This document shows, piece after piece, positions 6,617-8,261 of a stretch of 8,261 bases of DNA; the first letter of the stretch is position 1, and every line of letters begins with the position of its first letter. The stretch covers positions 1 to 8,261 of the forward strand of contig CAZNIN010000024.1 of the NCBI GenBank assembly GCA_964573155.1, written 5' to 3'. The notes beneath the pieces were generated by a model. The model saw nothing but the letters and a program-made list of their open reading frames with translations. It did not search any database and was not told the DNA's origin. Both the position numbers and the translations under genes were made by a program. The stretch comes from JAGQNK01 sp964573155. GTDB lineage: Bacteria > Patescibacteriota > Saccharimonadia > Saccharimonadales > JAGQNK01.

Positions 6617-6646
6617 ACTATAACAGGAGTGGCCTCTTTTTTACAA
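6617..6646 (-). promoter_or_regulatory. Candidate promoter for the ATP synthase operon
   Basis: Minus strand: -35-like TTGTAA (6641-6646), 18-nt spacer, -10-like TATAGT (6617-6622). Transcription would start near 6610, only a few nt before the ATG at 6604-6606, giving an almost leaderless mRNA. The same TTGTAA hexamer recurs as -35 in the promoter at 7202-7230. A short inverted repeat, CTCTT/AAGAG (6634-6638 and 6645-6649), overlaps the -35. No better pair was seen in this intergenic region. Confidence 0.5.
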
Positions 6647-6703
6647 GAGTAATATATACATACGGAATCAGGACATGACGCTGGTAGCTATTTATGCCCA
6701 TAA

Positions 6704-6712
6704 TGCTATACT
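6704..6712 (+). promoter_or_regulatory. Extended -10 promoter giving a leaderless transcript for the small membrane protein
   Basis: TGCTATACT is an extended -10 element (TGn plus TATACT). The -35 region 17 nt upstream is weak, as is common for extended -10 promoters. The ATG at 6720 lies 7 nt after the -10, exactly where transcription would start, so the mRNA would have no leader and no Shine-Dalgarno. Confidence 0.5.
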
Positions 6713-6719
6713 AATAGAC

Positions 6720-6917
6720 ATGAATATCTTTGCTCATAACGGAATCGATCATATCCATCATGCACAGGAGAGCGCCGCTCATGCGAGCGAACCAAATTAT
6801 CTACTGATTATTACTATTTTTGGCGTGCTACTTGCTGGCGTTGTCTTTCTGGTAACAAAACACGCCGCAAAAACACAGTCCGAACGCGTGCATACTCAGC
6901 GGAAGAATAGAAAGTAA
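6720..6917 (+). CDS. Small His-rich single-span membrane protein, unknown function
   Basis: I do not recognise this 65-residue protein. The N-terminal third is rich in His (positions 6, 11, 13, 14 and 21, including HIHHAQ). It is followed by one membrane span at about 28-46 (LLIITIFGVLLAGVVFLV) and a strongly basic tail (KTQSERVHTQRKNRK). By the positive-inside rule the tail is cytoplasmic and the His-rich part is outside; there is no signal peptide. The frame could start at an ATG at 6675, but the ATG at 6720 is preferred because a -10 box at 6707-6712 places the transcript start there and the upstream ATG has only AGGA one nt away. A glutaredoxin gene follows after 16 nt, so the two are probably co-transcribed. 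Metal binding by the His residues is conceivable but unproven. Confidence 0.72.
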   Translation: MNIFAHNGIDHIHHAQESAAHASEPNYLLIITIFGVLLAGVVFLVTKHAAKTQSERVHTQRKNRK

Positions 6918-6933
6918 GAGAAAGCTTAAGATT

Positions 6934-7182
6934 ATGGCAGCAAATGTAATTATTTATTCGACGACGTGGTGTGGCTTTTGCAAAATGGCCAAAAATTATA
7001 TGAAACAACTTGGCGTGGAGTTCGAAGAAAAAGATGTCGAACAAGACCCAGCAGCAGGCAACGATGCGGTCCAAAAGTCTGGACAGATGGGCGTACCAGT
7101 TATTGACATCGGCGGAACCGTCATCGTCGGTTTTGACAAGCCCGCAATTGACCATGCGCTATCAGCGAATAAGCTGATCTAG
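6934..7182 (+). CDS. Glutaredoxin-like thiol-disulfide oxidoreductase (YruB/mycoredoxin type)
   Basis: This is a small cytoplasmic thioredoxin-fold protein that reduces disulfides or mixed disulfides. The 82 residues cover the whole fold. The first strand NVIIYST leads into the active site WCGFC, with Cys13 and Cys16. GVPVIDI carries the cis-proline, Pro55, and the end GFDKPAIDHAL is typical of the YruB-like glutaredoxin family and its NrdH/mycoredoxin relatives. The substrate and the reducing thiol are not shown by the sequence; CPR bacteria often lack glutathione synthesis, so a thioredoxin reductase or host thiols are possible donors (inference). The ATG at 6934 has only a weak ribosome site (AAGAGAAAG about 9 nt upstream). 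It follows the small membrane protein gene by 16 nt and has no promoter of its own that I can see. Confidence 0.93.
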   Translation: MAANVIIYSTTWCGFCKMAKNYMKQLGVEFEEKDVEQDPAAGNDAVQKSGQMGVPVIDIGGTVIVGFDKPAIDHALSANKLI

Positions 7183-7225
7183 CTACATGTGGTGTAATAG
7201 CTTGTAATTTTGACACCACATAGCT
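7181..7225. repeat. Inverted repeat spanning the promoter of the 176-codon gene
   Basis: ATGTGGTGT (7187-7195) and ACACCACAT (7213-7221) are perfect 9-nt inverted arms. They extend outward by AGCT (7181-7184) paired with AGCT (7222-7225) after a 2-nt bulge. The 17-nt centre holds the -35 box and the right arm fills the promoter spacer. It could be an operator for a dimeric regulator or a hairpin at the 3' end of the glutaredoxin mRNA. There is no T-run after it, so it is a poor intrinsic terminator. Confidence 0.6.
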
Positions 7226-7230
7226 ATACT
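7202..7230 (+). promoter_or_regulatory. Sigma70-type promoter for the 176-codon gene
   Basis: -35 TTGTAA (7202-7207), an exact 17-nt spacer, and -10 TATACT (7225-7230). Transcription would start near 7237, about 13 nt before the ATG at 7250. It lies within the inverted repeat 7181-7225, so it may be regulated. Confidence 0.65.
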
Positions 7231-7249
7231 ATCATCAGGGAGAAATCTC

Positions 7250-7780
7250 ATGTCTGTATTTGGTGAAACGGAAAGAGAATTAGAAACTCACCCTGCCGCA
7301 ACTACGGGAGGGGTAGTAAACCATGAAACTGACAAAGGCTCGCAGGAGCCTTTTTTTGACCCTGAAAATCCCCAACGGATTCTTCATACGGTGCGCGGGC
7401 TACTGGATACCCGTGAGTCTGGCTCTACGCACGCAAAACGGGTAACAGGCATAATCGACCTCTGTATGACAGATCCGCTACCCGAAGCCGACCCAGCTAT
7501 ACCCTACATGGATCTACTCCCCGTAGATCGGCTAGCGTGGTACGAGCAACACGCTGTCACCGTCCGTCGCATGACGGCAGAAAACCCTGAAAGTAAACTA
7601 TCTGACCGCTATTACCTGGAAAAAGATACTGAGACCGTTCAAAAAAGCCAGATTTTCAGAAATATGAGTTTAGTCCATAAAGTAATGCCTTACCCCCAGG
7701 AAATTGCCGAAGCTGCAACCAGCCTGAAGATGCTGTTTGCGCAAGCCATTGCCGACTTCATTGATCTGCGCGGTAGATAG
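7250..7780 (+). CDS. Unrecognised 176-residue soluble protein
   Basis: I do not recognise the family. The first 45 or so residues are polar, rich in Glu, Thr and Gly, and look disordered. After that come probable helices (RILHTVRGLLDTRE, 43-56), a Pro/Asp-rich stretch (DPLPEADPAIPYMDLLPVDR, 75-94), and a helical C-terminus (PQEIAEAATSLKMLFAQAIA, 149-168). There are no membrane spans, no signal peptide and only one Cys. The ATG at 7250 is well supported: AGGGAG (7237-7242) lies 7 nt upstream and a sigma70-type promoter precedes it. An intrinsic-terminator-like hairpin with a T7 run sits inside the gene at codons 29-36, which may limit full-length expression. The adenosyltransferase gene starts 32 nt downstream on the same strand, so the two may share a transcript. 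Confidence 0.82.
   Translation: MSVFGETERELETHPAATTGGVVNHETDKGSQEPFFDPENPQRILHTVRGLLDTRESGSTHAKRVTGIIDLCMTDPLPEADPAIPYMDLLPVDRLAWYEQHAVTVRRMTAENPESKLSDRYYLEKDTETVQKSQIFRNMSLVHKVMPYPQEIAEAATSLKMLFAQAIADFIDLRGR
7334..7357 (+). terminator. Intrinsic terminator-like hairpin inside the 176-codon gene
   Basis: AAAGGCTC (7334-7341) and GAGCCTTT (7346-7353) form an 8-bp perfect stem, five of these pairs being the GGCTC/GAGCC core, closed by a 4-nt loop (GCAG). The stem runs into seven consecutive T (7351-7357). The layout is that of a classic Rho-independent terminator on the plus strand, but it is about 85 nt inside an intact open frame (codons K29 to F36). It could end transcripts when translation is slow, or be an accidental feature of GGC TCG CAG GAG CCT TTT codons. 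Confidence 0.6.
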
Positions 7781-7812
7781 CCAATCAGCACTCATGTAAA
7801 CTGTAGGTACAT

Positions 7813-8261
7813 ATGGCATTTGATGATTATAAGCAAAAAGACGCCGTCGTCATCGTCTATACCGGTGACAGCAAAGGTAAGACCAGCGCCAGCATAGGTC
7901 TTATGGCCCGCGCGCTCGGAAATCGGTGGCGTGTTGCGTATATACAGTTCATCAAGTACTGGGGAGTAGGTGAACATGTTTTTATCCGCGACATCATGCC
8001 GATTTACGAAGATGTGCTGTTTTTTTACAAAGGCGGCAAAGGCTTCTACAATGCTGGCGATTTAAGTGAACAGCACGTCTCCGAAGAACAGCACAAAAAA
8101 GCTGCACAGGAAACGTACGACATGGCACTGGAATGCGTCAGCAATGGCAACTACGACCTTGTCATCTGCGACGAGATTAACAACGCTGTCCATGACGGCC
8201 TACTCACAGAAGAACAGTTAGAAAAACTATTCGCGAAACGTCACAATAATACCAGCCTCTG
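7813..8261 (+). CDS. cobO: ATP:corrinoid adenosyltransferase (CobA/CobO type), 3' end cut by window
   Basis: This enzyme transfers the adenosyl group of ATP to the cobalt of reduced corrinoids, making the coenzyme B12 form. The first 149 residues are present; the family is about 170-200, so the C-terminal region is missing. The P-loop TGDSKGKT is at 17-24, matching the G-x-G-K-G-K-T-T loop of the family with Ser replacing the second Gly. VAYIQFIK (41-48) follows, then YDLVICDEINNAVHDGLLT (114-132), the conserved D-E-I and G-L-L block. The ATG at 7813 follows the preceding gene by 32 nt, with a modest GTAGGT ribosome site. No other B12 gene is in view, so a role in salvage of scavenged corrinoid is likely. 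A different nucleotide-dependent role for a divergent CobO-like protein cannot be excluded. Confidence 0.88.
   Translation, partial: MAFDDYKQKDAVVIVYTGDSKGKTSASIGLMARALGNRWRVAYIQFIKYWGVGEHVFIRDIMPIYEDVLFFYKGGKGFYNAGDLSEQHVSEEQHKKAAQETYDMALECVSNGNYDLVICDEINNAVHDGLLTEEQLEKLFAKRHNNTSL

Noticed and set aside
6675..6719. Fifteen-codon N-terminal extension of the His-rich membrane protein
   Set aside because: The upstream ATG has its only AGGA one nt away, and an extended -10 box lies inside this stretch, pointing to the ATG at 6720.
6814..7155. Open frame of 113 codons on the minus strand
   Set aside because: It is antisense to the glutaredoxin gene and the end of the small membrane protein gene; no start signal or family features.
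7181..7225. Intrinsic terminator after the glutaredoxin gene
   Set aside because: The hairpin has a 17-nt loop and no T-run downstream; a repeat around the promoter is a better description.
7774..7812. Promoter for the adenosyltransferase gene with a TAAACT -10
   Set aside because: There is no acceptable -35 at 16-18 nt and no extended -10; readthrough from the 176-codon gene is simpler.

Overview
The window carries most of a bacterial F-type ATP synthase operon on the minus strand (about positions 6620 down to 1) and, divergently on the plus strand, a set of small genes (6720 to 8261). No rRNA, tRNA, IS element or CRISPR array is visible. Genes are very tightly packed, UGA is used as a normal stop (it ends atpG), and the subunits look divergent: a shortened delta subunit, a 68-residue c subunit, and an LRLFLN motif in subunit a instead of the usual LRLFGN. 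Together with a stand-alone corrinoid adenosyltransferase this fits a reduced Patescibacteria/CPR genome, most likely Saccharibacteria (TM7). That placement is inference from gene content and sequence feel, not from a database search.

Minus strand, in transcription order: an AtpI-like small membrane protein, atpB (a), atpE (c), atpF (b), atpH (delta), atpA (alpha), atpG (gamma), then two unrecognised genes (159 and 51 codons), then atpD (beta), cut by the left edge after 370 residues. The epsilon gene atpC is not in view and would be expected beyond the left edge. The Fo genes encode the proton channel and stator, and the F1 genes the catalytic head and rotor. Most junctions are overlaps or gaps of 4-23 nt, so this reads as one transcription unit. 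The 51-nt AT-rich gap before atpE is the exception and resembles a translation-enhancing leader for the high-copy c subunit.

The most unusual part is between atpG and atpD. Gamma and beta are normally adjacent, but here two non-ATP-synthase genes are inserted and joined by stop/start overlaps (ATGA, TAATG, TAATG), each start preceded by a strong Shine-Dalgarno sequence. The 51-residue acidic one is easy to miss because it is short. The arrangement suggests co-translation with gamma and beta and so a possible accessory or regulatory role at the F1 head, which is unproven.

Plus strand: a 65-residue, histidine-rich, single-span membrane protein with a promoter placed so that its mRNA would be essentially leaderless; a YruB-type glutaredoxin 16 nt downstream; an unrecognised 176-residue protein with its own promoter, an inverted repeat across that promoter, and a near-perfect intrinsic terminator inside its coding sequence; and the first 149 residues of a CobA/CobO-type ATP:corrinoid adenosyltransferase, cut by the right edge. 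No stretch over 300 bases lacks a gene.
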